Translations under genes and position numbers: made by a program
The notes under the pieces: model-generated
Told to the model about the DNA's origin: nothing
The model's input: only the letters and a program-made list of their open reading frames with translations
The model's database searches: none
Part shown: one piece after another, positions 34,820 through 42,984 of the stretch
How positions within the stretch are numbered: the stretch's first letter is position 1
Layout of the letters: each line of letters opens with the position of its first letter
Assembly (NCBI GenBank): GCA_964599095.1
Contig: CAZREB010000026.1
Coordinates: 1-64,000 of the forward strand
Reading direction: 5' to 3'
DNA: 64,000 nucleotides
DNA from: SZAS-79 sp964599095
Lineage (GTDB): Bacteria > Pseudomonadota > Gammaproteobacteria > Burkholderiales > SG8-39

Positions 34820-35701
34820 ATGAGCACCCCATGGAACAGCGCCGCCAATGGCCTTGCCGCAGCGAACGGCCTTGCCGGCGGCGCGGCCGGCGAGACGGTC
34901 GTCGAAATCAGGGACCTCCACTTCGCCTACGGGGACAACACGATCTTCCGCGGCCTGTCGCTGAAGGTCCCGCGCGGCAAGCTGGTCGCGGTGCTGGGTT
35001 CCAGCGGCAGCGGCAAGTCCACGCTGTTGAAACTCATCGGCGGGCAGATCAGGCCGTCGGCCGGCGAGGTCCGGGTCGGCGGGCAGGTGGTGCACGAGCT
35101 CGACCCGGCCGGCCTGTACGAGATGCGGCGCAAGATGGGCATGATGTTCCAGATCAGCGGCCTGTTCAGCGACCTGTCGGTCTACGAAAACATCGCCTTC
35201 CCGCTGCGCGAGCACACCGACCTGCCCGAAGAGCTGATCCGCCGGATCGTGCTGATGAAGCTGCACGCGGTGGGGCTGCGAGGCGCCAGCCGGCTGATGC
35301 CCGGCGACCTTTCGGGCGGCATGGCGCGGCGCGTCGCGCTCGCTCGCGCGATCGCGGCCGAACCGATGCTCGCGATGTACGACGAGCCTTTTGCCGGCCT
35401 CGACCCGATCTCGCTCAACGTGATCGCGCAGCTGATCCGGAAGTTGAACGACGCGCTCGGCACCACCTCGATCGTGGTGACCTACGACGTGAGCGAAACG
35501 CTGAAGCTGGTCGACTACATCTACGTGATCGACAGCGGCGTGCTCATGGGCGCCGGGACGCCGGCGGAACTGCTTGCCTCCGACGATCCGTTCCTGAAGC
35601 AGTTCCTGCATGCGCTGCCCGACGGCCCGGTCAAGTTCGCAATGCCGGCGCGGCCGATGGCCGAGGACCTGCGGCTGGCTCCCGTGACGACCCCGCAATA
35701 A
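34820..35701 (+). CDS. MlaF-like ABC transporter ATP-binding protein
   Basis: A 293-residue ATPase with Walker A GSSGSGKST (residues 60-68), Q-loop in MMFQISGLFSDLSVYENIAFPLREHT, signature LSGGMARR (164-171) and Walker B MYDEPFAGLDP. The sequence resembles MlaF, the ATPase for phospholipid transport between membranes. At the H-loop, where nearly all ABC ATPases have His (VxHD), the protein has Tyr222 (VVTYDVSE). MlaE/MlaD partners do not follow; the next gene is a small protein 47 bases downstream. It is either a stand-alone subunit or a diverged one. Confidence 0.85.
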   Translation: MSTPWNSAANGLAAANGLAGGAAGETVVEIRDLHFAYGDNTIFRGLSLKVPRGKLVAVLGSSGSGKSTLLKLIGGQIRPSAGEVRVGGQVVHELDPAGLYEMRRKMGMMFQISGLFSDLSVYENIAFPLREHTDLPEELIRRIVLMKLHAVGLRGASRLMPGDLSGGMARRVALARAIAAEPMLAMYDEPFAGLDPISLNVIAQLIRKLNDALGTTSIVVTYDVSETLKLVDYIYVIDSGVLMGAGTPAELLASDDPFLKQFLHALPDGPVKFAMPARPMAEDLRLAPVTTPQ

Positions 35702-35748
35702 CGCTTCGCAACCCCGCGGCACGCGACCCGAAGGCCGGAGGATCCCCG

Positions 35749-35979
35749 TTGAACACCGTCTATGATTCGCCCCGCCTGTCGGACATCGATTCGGTCAACC
35801 CGGACGTGGCGGCGAAGGCCACCCGCATCGTCTTCAATACCGCGGACGGCACCGGCCACGTGAGCTGCGCCTTCGGCAACGAGGTGCTGCCGCAACTGTT
35901 CCAGGCGCTGCTCGAGACGCGCCATCCCGGCATCCTGCGGCTGCTCGAAGCGGCCAGGACGGAGTCGCCGGCGCGTTGA
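35749..35979 (+). CDS. Small conserved-looking protein downstream of the MlaF-like gene
   Basis: A 76-codon frame that begins with TTG, preceded by a strong GGAGGA box seven bases upstream; there is no ATG start. It reads LNTVYDSPRLSDIDSV, then ATRIVFNTADGTGHVSC and LLETRHPGILRLLEAA. I do not recognise the family. The ribosome site, codon use like that of neighbours and position 47 bases after the ATPase gene support a real gene, possibly co-transcribed with it. Confidence 0.55.
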   Translation: MNTVYDSPRLSDIDSVNPDVAAKATRIVFNTADGTGHVSCAFGNEVLPQLFQALLETRHPGILRLLEAARTESPAR

Positions 35980-36140
35980 GCTGCCGGGCGACGGTCGATC
36001 ACAAGGCCGAGGAATGTCAGGAAGTTGTCCGGAAAGCCAATAGCCACGCGGTATCCTTGCCGGAGGATGTCAGTAGCGGGCCGGCCTGGGCGAGCTGCCT
36101 GCCGATTCGATTCCTTGGACCCATGGCGAAGGGAGCGCTC

Positions 36141-37391
36141 ATGAAGATCCGGAACAAGCCGTCCAATCGCATGTGCATCGCGGCCGTTGTTGCCTGCGCC
36201 GCGCTTGCCGGCGTCGCGAACGCGCAGGACGCGGCGCTGCTTGCCGCCGCGCGCGCCGAGCAGCCGGCCGTGATCGAGACATTGCGCAAGCTCACCGCGA
36301 TGGACAGCGGCACCGACCAGGTCGAGGGCCTCGGGCAGGTGGCCGCGATCCTCGAGGCGGAACTGAAATCGCTTGGCGCGAGCGTGGAGCGCCATGCGGT
36401 GCCGCCGTCGACCGGGCCGGCGCTCGTCGGGCGTATCGCCGGCAAGGGCAGCCGCCGAGTGATGATGATGGCGCACATGGACACCGTCTACCCGGCCGGC
36501 ACCGCGCAGAAGCGCCCGTTCAGGATCGAGGGCAACCGCGCGATCGCGCCGGGCATCGCCGATGCCAAGGGCGGCATCGCGGTGATCCTGCACAGCCTCA
36601 GGCTGCTGAAGGCGCGCGGGTTCGACGATTTCGCATCGATCACGGTGCTGTTCAACCCGGACGAGGAGCGCGGGTCGCGCGGCTCGCACCGCCTGATCGA
36701 GGCGACCGCGCGCGAAAGCGACGTGGTGCTTTCGTTCGAGCCGAGCGCTGCGCAGCACGACCTCGTGCTGCTGGGCACTTCGGGCACGGCGGTGGCGCGT
36801 GTCGAAGTCGCCGGCAAGGCGGCGCATGCCGGCGTGAACCCGGAGCTCGGGGTCAATGCGATCGTCGAAGTCGCGGACCTCATCCTGCGCACGCAGGACC
36901 TCGACGACCCGAAGCGCGGCGTGCGCTTCAACTGGACCCTGTCCAAGGGAGGGGAGGTTTCCAACATCGTCCCGGACGCCGCGTGGGCGAGCGCCGACAT
37001 GCGCTACGCCACTCAGGAGGACTTCGAGAGGACTGTTGCGGTGCTCAGGGAAAGGGTCGAAAAGAAGCGGCTGGCGGGCGCCACGCTCAAACTCACCGTC
37101 TCGCAGGGCATGCCGGCCTTCAACGCGAATGCCGAAGGCCGCCGGCTGGCCGAGCGTGCGCGCGAGATCTACGCCGAGGCCGGCGTCAGGCTCCACCTGC
37201 TGGAGCGCTCCGGCGGCGGCACCGACGCGGCGTGGGCGGCGCGTTCGGGCAAGCCGGTGATGGAGTCCCTCGGGCTGCCGGGCTTCGGCTACCACTCCTC
37301 GAACGAGGAATACGTCGACACCGACAAGATCGCGCCGCGCCTTTACCTCGCTGCGCGGCTGGTCATGGAAATCGCCGGCGCGAAGCGCTGA
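36141..37391 (+). CDS. M20-family metallopeptidase (glutamate carboxypeptidase-like), exported
   Basis: A 416-residue protein with signal peptide (MKIRNKPSNR, hydrophobic stretch, GVANAQ). Di-zinc ligands are in MMAHMDTVYPAG (His, Asp), GIADAKGGIAV (bridging Asp) and FNPDEERGSRGS (Glu pair). The dimerisation domain has GKAAHAGVNPELGVNAI and NIVPDAAWASADMRY. GYHSSNEEYVD near the end supplies the last His. It resembles carboxypeptidase G2 and would cleave C-terminal glutamate or similar amides in the periplasm. The ATG follows GGGAG; an earlier ATG (MAKGAL) is in frame six codons upstream. Confidence 0.9.
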   Translation: MKIRNKPSNRMCIAAVVACAALAGVANAQDAALLAAARAEQPAVIETLRKLTAMDSGTDQVEGLGQVAAILEAELKSLGASVERHAVPPSTGPALVGRIAGKGSRRVMMMAHMDTVYPAGTAQKRPFRIEGNRAIAPGIADAKGGIAVILHSLRLLKARGFDDFASITVLFNPDEERGSRGSHRLIEATARESDVVLSFEPSAAQHDLVLLGTSGTAVARVEVAGKAAHAGVNPELGVNAIVEVADLILRTQDLDDPKRGVRFNWTLSKGGEVSNIVPDAAWASADMRYATQEDFERTVAVLRERVEKKRLAGATLKLTVSQGMPAFNANAEGRRLAERAREIYAEAGVRLHLLERSGGGTDAAWAARSGKPVMESLGLPGFGYHSSNEEYVDTDKIAPRLYLAARLVMEIAGAKR

Positions 37392-37409
37392 CCGCTCGGC
37401 CCGCGCGCC

Positions 37410-38174
37410 TCAGGCTATCGGCGTGCGCGAGGCCGCAATGCTTGGCACGGCGCCGTTGGGCTCGGGCTTGAGCGAGGCCTTGAGGATCGCAAGCGCCGAC
37501 TGCGGGTCGTCGACGTAGCGGAACAGCGTCAGGTCTTCCTGCTTGATCATCCCGTGCCGGGCGAGCGCCTCGAAATTGATGATCTCCCGCCAGTAGGCGG
37601 TGCCGTACAGCAGGATAGGGATCGAGCGGTCGAGCTTGCCGGTCTGCACCAGCGTGAGCATCTCGACGAGTTCGTCGAGCGTGCCGAACCCGCCGGGGAA
37701 CACCACGAGCGCGCGCGCGAGGTGGGCGAACCAGAGCTTGCGCATGAAGAAGTAGTGGAACTCCAGGCACAGGCCGGGCGAAATCCACGGGTTGGGCCGC
37801 TGCTCGTAGGGCAGGCCGATGTTCAGGCCGACCGTGCGCCCGCCGGCTTCGGTGGCTCCTCGGTTGGCCGCCTCCATGATCCCCTGCCCGCCGCCCGAGC
37901 AGACGACATGGCGCTTGACGCCCGAGTCCAGGCCCAGCGACCACTCGGTGACCAGGCGGGCAAGCTCGCGCGCTTCTTCGTAGTAGCGGCCCAGCGGCCC
38001 CTCGACGCTGATGCGCGCCGAGCCGAAGAAGACGATGAAGTCCTCGATGCGCTCGCGCTCGAAGGCCGCGAGCGGGGACAGGTACTCGGCAAGGATGCGC
38101 AGGGGGCGCGCCTCGGGACTGTCGAGAAAGGTGGAGTTCTTGTAGGCGAGCGCGTGGTCTTCGATGAGGGCCAT
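37410..38174 (-). CDS. LOG-family / TIGR00730 Rossmann-fold protein
   Basis: A 254-residue protein with IVFFGSARI, CSGGGQGIMEAANRGATEAGGRTVGLNI and VVFPGGFGTLDELVEMLTLVQTGK. The PGGxGTxxE motif defines lysine-decarboxylase-like/LOG proteins, which hydrolyse nucleoside 5'-monophosphates to release the base (cytokinin activation in plants and some bacteria). The start is the ATG at MALIEDHALAYKN. It is tail-to-tail with the peptidase gene and 29 bases downstream of a Bug gene. Confidence 0.9.
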   Translation of the reverse strand: MALIEDHALAYKNSTFLDSPEARPLRILAEYLSPLAAFERERIEDFIVFFGSARISVEGPLGRYYEEARELARLVTEWSLGLDSGVKRHVVCSGGGQGIMEAANRGATEAGGRTVGLNIGLPYEQRPNPWISPGLCLEFHYFFMRKLWFAHLARALVVFPGGFGTLDELVEMLTLVQTGKLDRSIPILLYGTAYWREIINFEALARHGMIKQEDLTLFRYVDDPQSALAILKASLKPEPNGAVPSIAASRTPIA

Positions 38175-38203
38175 GGAGGCGGGGCATCCTTGTTTGCGTG
38201 AGT

Positions 38204-39214
38204 TCAGTCGGCCTTGATGCCGGCGGCCTTGATCATCGGCCACCACTTGTCGATCTCGGCCTTGTGGTGGGCGGCGAGGCCGTCGGGCGTCTGCTGCTCG
38301 CGCGCCGGGATCTCCTGGCCGAGGTCTGCCAGGCGCTTTTGCATGGCCGGATCCGCAAGGCTTTCAGCCACCGCGGCTGCAAGTCGCGAAGTTGCGGCAG
38401 GCGGCGTGCCCTTCGGCACCCAGAGCCCGTGCCAGACCGCCATGTAAAAGCCGGGCAGGCCGGCCTCGTCCACCGTGGGAATGTCCGGCGCGGCCGGAAC
38501 GCGCGTTTTGGAGGTGACCGCATAGGCCCGCACCTTGCCGCTGCGCACCAGCGGCAGCGCGCTGGCCGCCTGGTCGAATGAGATGTCGATGTGGCCGGCC
38601 ATCAGGTCCTGCATCGCGGGCGCCGCGCCCCGGTAGTGCACGATCTGGATCTTGGCGCCGGTGACGCTCTGCAAGTACACGCTGCTCACGTGCGAGGGCG
38701 TGCCCGAGCCGCCGGTGCCCGAGGAGACCTTGTCCTGGTTGCTCTTGACCCACGCGACGAGTTCCTTGAGGTTCCTGGCCGGCAGCGCATTCTTGCTGAC
38801 GATGACCTGCGGGTTGCTGGCGATCATCGCGACCGGCGCGAGGTCCCTGAGCAGATCGTAGGGCAGCTGGTAGATCGCGCCGTTGATGACGTGCGTGCCG
38901 ATGTGCCCGATGCTGATGGTGTAGCCGTCGGGCGTGGAGCGCACGACCTTGCCGACACCGATGCTGCCGCCGGCACCGGTGGTGTTCTCCACCACCACGG
39001 TCTGGCCGAGCGCACGACCGACCCGCTCGGCGACGATGCGCGCGATCGTGTCGGTGGGCCCGCCGGCCGAGAAGGGCACCACGATGGACAGCGAATGCGC
39101 GGGAAAAGCCTGTGCCGAGGCAGTCCCGGTGCCGCCGGCAAGGAGCGCCGCCGAACAGGAAAACGCGAGCGCAAGGCGGGCCAGCAAGCGGGTGCGATGG
39201 ATCGGGTCGAACAT
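38204..39214 (-). CDS. Bug-family substrate-binding receptor
   Basis: A 336-residue receptor: signal peptide ending GTASAQ, mature start AFPAHSLSIVVPFSAGGPTD, VVENTTGAGGSIGVGKVV, STPDGYTISIG and IVHYRGAAPAMQDLMAG. The last motif has HYRG where the other copies have PYKG or PYRG, a small departure in the ligand-binding cleft. Flanked by a LOG-family gene and a transglutaminase-like gene on the same strand; no transporter membrane subunits. Confidence 0.92.
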   Translation of the reverse strand: MFDPIHRTRLLARLALAFSCSAALLAGGTGTASAQAFPAHSLSIVVPFSAGGPTDTIARIVAERVGRALGQTVVVENTTGAGGSIGVGKVVRSTPDGYTISIGHIGTHVINGAIYQLPYDLLRDLAPVAMIASNPQVIVSKNALPARNLKELVAWVKSNQDKVSSGTGGSGTPSHVSSVYLQSVTGAKIQIVHYRGAAPAMQDLMAGHIDISFDQAASALPLVRSGKVRAYAVTSKTRVPAAPDIPTVDEAGLPGFYMAVWHGLWVPKGTPPAATSRLAAAVAESLADPAMQKRLADLGQEIPAREQQTPDGLAAHHKAEIDKWWPMIKAAGIKAD

Positions 39215-39237
39215 TGCGAGGGTCTCCCGGGGTTGGA

Positions 39238-40020
39238 TCATTTCTGCGGCGCCGGTGTTCGGGCGGCCTTCTTTCGGGCCGCCTTCTTGCGCTTTTTGGG
39301 CTTCTGGTACTGCGTGAGCATGGCGACTTCGCGCTCGAACGGGTCGCGCCGCACGAGCATTTTGACCTGCGCCCCGGTCACCAGCCGGTAATGGCGGATC
39401 TCGTCGAGCTTTTCGGCGATCGTCCATGCGCCTTCGAGGCCGGTCACCCAGTCCTCCGGCTTCGCGCGGCGCAGGTCGTAGGGCACCGAATACTCGCGCA
39501 GCGACTTGTCGTCGCGCCGGTTGGAGTACTCGTGCAGGTACGAGAGCGCGAGCTCCCGCAGGGTGCGGTAGACCGGGTCCCGCCAGCGCAGGTCCGGGCC
39601 GTTGGTCTTCGAGATGCAGCCCCAGTGGCCTTTGCGCCGGAAGAGCGCGACCACGTGGTCGGAGTCGTCTTTCGCGCGCAGATCGAGCAGCAGCGGCGGC
39701 TGGCCGTGGACCCACAGCGCCGCCGCGGCGACCAGCGCGCCTTCGATGCAATGCGCGTGCCGGTCGCGCAGGACCATGCGCACCGTCGCGCACGAATCGC
39801 CGGCGAGCTCGAAGTTCTGCGGCATCTCGAGCAGGTATTTCTGGATCTTTTCCGGCGTCGACAGCCGCCGGAGCACCGCGAATTCGGCCTTGGTGAGCCC
39901 AAGGTCTTCGCGGCTCGCGCGCCGCTTGGTGCGCAGGTTCGCCTGCGCGGCCGCGCGCACGAGCGCGCGCACGCCTTTGTCTGCCGAGGGCTTCTTCTTG
40001 CCGCTGCCCGGTCGCGCCAC
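39238..40020 (-). CDS. Transglutaminase-like protein (putative)
   Basis: A 260-residue protein I recognise only by pattern. HAHCIEGALVAAAALWVHG has a Cys at the start of a helix, DDSDHVVALFRRKGHWGCIS has a His at the end of a strand, and SKTNGPDLRWRDP has an Asp, the Cys-His-Asp order of transglutaminase-like cysteine proteases. The C-terminus (about residues 240-260) is a Lys/Arg/Ala-rich tail. It starts one base after the stop-side of the next Bug gene on the same strand. The catalytic assignment is an inference. Confidence 0.6.
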   Translation of the reverse strand: MARPGSGKKKPSADKGVRALVRAAAQANLRTKRRASREDLGLTKAEFAVLRRLSTPEKIQKYLLEMPQNFELAGDSCATVRMVLRDRHAHCIEGALVAAAALWVHGQPPLLLDLRAKDDSDHVVALFRRKGHWGCISKTNGPDLRWRDPVYRTLRELALSYLHEYSNRRDDKSLREYSVPYDLRRAKPEDWVTGLEGAWTIAEKLDEIRHYRLVTGAQVKMLVRRDPFEREVAMLTQYQKPKKRKKAARKKAARTPAPQK

Positions 40021-40021
40021 T

Positions 40022-40990
40022 TCAGTCGACCCTGATGTTCGCGCGCCGGATCACCGCCGCCCACTTTGGCGTCTCGCGCCTTACCAGCGCGAGGAATTCT
40101 TCAGGCGTGCTGGCGTCGATTTCGGTGTCGAGCGCCTTGTAGCGCTCGATGTAGACCGGCGAGGTGATCGCCTTGCGGATTTCGGCCAGCAATCGCGCGG
40201 TGATCTCCTTGGGCAACCCGGCGGGGCCCATGACCCCGCCCCAGGCGACTGTTTCGTACCCGGGCACGCCGGCCTCGGCGACCGTCGGCAAGTCGGGGAA
40301 CACCGGGGAGCGGCGCGGCCCCGAGACTGCGATGCCGCGCACGCGGCCGGACTTCGCGTGCGGCCCGATCGAGGCGATGTTGTCGAACATCATCTGCGCG
40401 TTGCCGGCAATCAGGTCGTTGATCGCCTGCGGGCTGCCGCGGTAGGGCACATGCAGGATGAAAGTGCCGGTCATCGACTTGAACAGTTCGCCGCCCAGGT
40501 GCCCGGTCGTCCCGTTGCCGCCGGAGCCCATCGCGAGCTGTCCCGGGTTCTTCTTCGCGTAGGCCACCAGCTCGGGCACAGTCTTGATCGGCAACGCATT
40601 GTTGACCGCCAGCAGGTTGAACACGCGTAACGTATTGGAAACGAGCGTGAGGTCCTTTTCGACGTCGTACGGCACCTTGGGCAGCAGCGTCTGCACCACG
40701 GCGAGCGAAACGATGTTGCCGTAGCCGAGCGTGTAGCCGTCCGGCGCGGCGCGGGCGATTTCCGCAGTCCCGATGGTGAACGACGCGCCGGGCTTGTTGT
40801 CCACCACGAACGCCACGCCCATCTGCCTGGAGAGTTCGTTGACCAGCACGCGCATCAAGACGTCCGGCGAGCCGCCGGCGGCCGAGGGGACGATGAAGCG
40901 GATCGGCTTCTCCGGCCAGGCGGCGCGGGCGGGGAGGGCCAGCAGCGTCGCGAGGAGGGCGGCGGACAACGAGGCGAGGATCTTTGGCAT
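40022..40990 (-). CDS. Bug-family substrate-binding receptor
   Basis: A 322-residue receptor with signal peptide MPKILASLSAALLATLLALPARA, then AWPEKPIRFIVPSAAGGSPD, VVDNKPGASFTIGTAEIA, AAPDGYTLGYG and LHVPYRGSPQAINDLIAG. It is the most right-hand of the seven Bug genes, and its stop is one base from the transglutaminase-like gene. The start ATG was chosen over an open ten-codon extension because it gives a normal signal peptide. Confidence 0.92.
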   Translation of the reverse strand: MPKILASLSAALLATLLALPARAAWPEKPIRFIVPSAAGGSPDVLMRVLVNELSRQMGVAFVVDNKPGASFTIGTAEIARAAPDGYTLGYGNIVSLAVVQTLLPKVPYDVEKDLTLVSNTLRVFNLLAVNNALPIKTVPELVAYAKKNPGQLAMGSGGNGTTGHLGGELFKSMTGTFILHVPYRGSPQAINDLIAGNAQMMFDNIASIGPHAKSGRVRGIAVSGPRRSPVFPDLPTVAEAGVPGYETVAWGGVMGPAGLPKEITARLLAEIRKAITSPVYIERYKALDTEIDASTPEEFLALVRRETPKWAAVIRRANIRVD

Positions 40991-41063
40991 CGCAATTCTT
41001 CGATTGGGTGCAGGCCCCAATATAGCAGTGCCGCCGGGCGGCCTGACGCCGCCGCCCGATTGA

Positions 41064-41097
41064 CCCGGGGTGACAAAAAGTTGCGGCCCGGGGTGAC
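41064..41097. repeat. Short direct repeat in intergenic region
   Basis: The 270-base interval 40991-41260 has no credible gene. It holds two copies of CCCGGGGTGAC, at 41064-41074 and 41087-41097, 23 bases apart and each followed by an A-rich stretch. They could be direct operator repeats for the two small genes downstream; nothing else is evident in the interval. Confidence 0.4.
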
Positions 41098-41260
41098 CAA
41101 AATCCGCCGTCGCAGCGCGCGAGCAGCCCGCCGAACGTGAACTGCTTCTCGCTTTTCGGCCAAAAGGACCACGGCACGAGGTTTGCTCTCATCCCTTCCA
41201 GACGCCAAATCCAGGCGTTCGGTCGGGGAAGAACGGGAATGTCTTCCGGAGGGGGAAGCC

Positions 41261-41542
41261 ATGTCGCTGAAGGAGCGGATCGAATACGAACGCAAGATGG
41301 CCCGGCTTGTCACGACGATTCGTGAAGAGGTGGCCGTATGCGGGCTGACCGAGGTGCAGATCCAGGTCGACAACGGCCGGCCGGAGCTGACCAGTGGAAA
41401 CCACAAGGTGAAGATCCGCAGCCCGGCCATGGGGACCATCGAGTTCGAGATTGCGCATGCGTGGTTCGACGGCCGGGATCGCCGCAGCGACGACAATTTG
41501 CGCTTCGCGGCGCGCCAGGCGATGCGGGCGCTGTCCCGATGA
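41261..41542 (+). CDS. Small hypothetical protein
   Basis: A 93-residue protein starting at an ATG after GGAGGGGGAA. It reads MSLKERIEYERKMARLVTTI, then TEVQIQVDNGRPELTSGNHK and FDGRDRRSDDNLRFAARQAM. I do not recognise it. A helical N-terminus is followed by short strands. The next small gene starts eight bases after its stop, so they form a two-gene unit. Confidence 0.7.
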   Translation: MSLKERIEYERKMARLVTTIREEVAVCGLTEVQIQVDNGRPELTSGNHKVKIRSPAMGTIEFEIAHAWFDGRDRRSDDNLRFAARQAMRALSR

Positions 41543-41549
41543 GCGCGCG

Positions 41550-41843
41550 ATGAGCGAGGAATTCGAAACCCTGCGCTGGCCCGGCAATCTCGATCACGGG
41601 GCGATCGTGGACAGGCTGGTGCGACTCAGGGAGTCCGCGCTGGCGACTGGTCACCCGGAACTGGCTGCACGCCTTGATGATGTCGAAACCGTTCCCGCGG
41701 CCCGGCTCGGCGTCCAGGTGATCGGCGCACTTGCCTGGATCGAGGACAAGCCCGGGTACGGGAATTTCGCCACTTCGCTGGGAATCATCGCGATGAACCT
41801 GAAGAATCTCAAGCAGCCCGGCAAGGATACGGAGCCTACTTAG
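41550..41843 (+). CDS. Small hypothetical protein
   Basis: A 97-residue protein: MSEEFETLRWPGNLDHGAIV, then ATGHPELAARLDDVETVPAA and SLGIIAMNLKNLKQPGKD. It is soluble, with no motif I can name. It lies just downstream of another small unknown gene and overlaps the end of the convergent reductase gene by eight bases. Confidence 0.65.
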   Translation: MSEEFETLRWPGNLDHGAIVDRLVRLRESALATGHPELAARLDDVETVPAARLGVQVIGALAWIEDKPGYGNFATSLGIIAMNLKNLKQPGKDTEPT

Positions 41844-42489
41844 GCTGGCGCTTGCGCAGGAACAGGTGCGTCGCGCGCTCTCCGGCCACCGTCTTTTCGC
41901 ATTCGTAGCCGAGCGTATGCAGGTCGAGGCCGGCCAGCAGGTTCTCGCCCGAGCCCATCAGCACGGGGCGCATCGCGAGATGCAGTTCATCGATCAGGCC
42001 GGCGGCGAGGTACTGCCGCACCGTGCTCACGCCGCCGCCCACGCGTACATCGAGGCCGCCGGCGGCTTCCTTCGCCTGCGCGAACGCCGAGTGGATGCCA
42101 TCGGTGACAAAGCGGAATTCTGTACCGCCCTTCATGCGCAGCGGTGCGCGCGCGTGATGCGTGAGCACGAACACCGGCGTGTGGTACGGCGGCTCTTCGC
42201 CCCACCAGCCCTTCCAGCTCTCGTCCGGCCACGGGCCGCGGACCGGACCGAACATGTTGCGCCCGAGGATCCACGCGCCGATGCCGACGAAGCCCTGCTC
42301 GGCCATCTGGTTGTCCACGCCGGTCTCCCCTTCGCCATTTCCGTACATCTTCTGGAACACGCGAGTGGGGAAGAACCACTCCATCAATTCAGGGCCGCGC
42401 ACGCCGAGCGGGTTCTGCAGGGCCTGGTCCGGCCCGGCGCCGTAGCCGTCGAGGGAGAGGGCGAAGCTCTGGACACGCAATTTGGTCAT
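41836..42489 (-). CDS. Dihydrofolate reductase family protein (RibD C-terminal-like)
   Basis: A 217-residue protein with VQSFALSLDGYGAG, GAWILGRNMFGP, PPYHTPVFVLTHHARAPLRM, VGGGVSTVRQYLAAGLIDELHLAMRPVLMGSGENLL. This is the bacterial YyaP/RibD-C-like branch of the dihydrofolate reductase fold, which binds NADPH. The physiological substrate of this branch is mostly unknown. It is co-directional with a VOC protein upstream. Confidence 0.88.
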   Translation of the reverse strand: MTKLRVQSFALSLDGYGAGPDQALQNPLGVRGPELMEWFFPTRVFQKMYGNGEGETGVDNQMAEQGFVGIGAWILGRNMFGPVRGPWPDESWKGWWGEEPPYHTPVFVLTHHARAPLRMKGGTEFRFVTDGIHSAFAQAKEAAGGLDVRVGGGVSTVRQYLAAGLIDELHLAMRPVLMGSGENLLAGLDLHTLGYECEKTVAGERATHLFLRKRQPK

Positions 42490-42554
42490 GGGGACTCCTT
42501 CGCTGCGAGTCTATCGCACCGGCGCTGCCGCCGGCCCGGGTCCGCCCGCCGCCG

Positions 42555-42947
42555 TCATGAAGGTTCCCATCGGTCTCGCTCGAGCACGACCCTGTATCGA
42601 TCGAAATCCTCGAAAGTCCGGCCGCGCTGCTGCCAGTAGGGATTGAACGACGACACCTCGACGAATCCGGCTTCGAGCATCGCGGCGCATGCCGCTTGCC
42701 ATTCGTTCTCGTCGGGCAAATAGAAGACGAGCAGGTCTTCCGCCGTCGGGGCCGGCGCGACCGGATGGGTTCGGCAGTACGTGAACTCGAGGTGGTACTG
42801 CAGGTCCGGCCGGCCCAGCATGACGCCGTCGAAGCCGGCGTGGTTCTCGAATCGCCCGAGTTCGGCGAGCCCGAGCCCTGTTCGGTACATGTCGACCGAG
42901 CGCTCGAGGGCGCTGACCGGCCGGGCGATCCGGAGGTGACTGGGCAT
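42555..42947 (-). CDS. VOC family protein (YycE-like)
   Basis: A 130-residue single-module glyoxalase-fold protein: LRIARPVSALERSVDMYRTGLGLAELGRFENHAGFDGVMLG, YHLEFTYCRTHPVAPAPTAEDLLVFYLPD, and a C-terminal GFVEVSSFNPYWQQRGRTFEDFDRYRVVLE. The start ATG is that of MPSHLRIARPV. Two such modules pair to make one metal site; the reaction is unknown. Confidence 0.85.
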   Translation of the reverse strand: MPSHLRIARPVSALERSVDMYRTGLGLAELGRFENHAGFDGVMLGRPDLQYHLEFTYCRTHPVAPAPTAEDLLVFYLPDENEWQAACAAMLEAGFVEVSSFNPYWQQRGRTFEDFDRYRVVLERDRWEPS

Positions 42948-42984
42948 GATCCTTGAGCGGGCGGAAGAATGATGTTCGCCGGGA

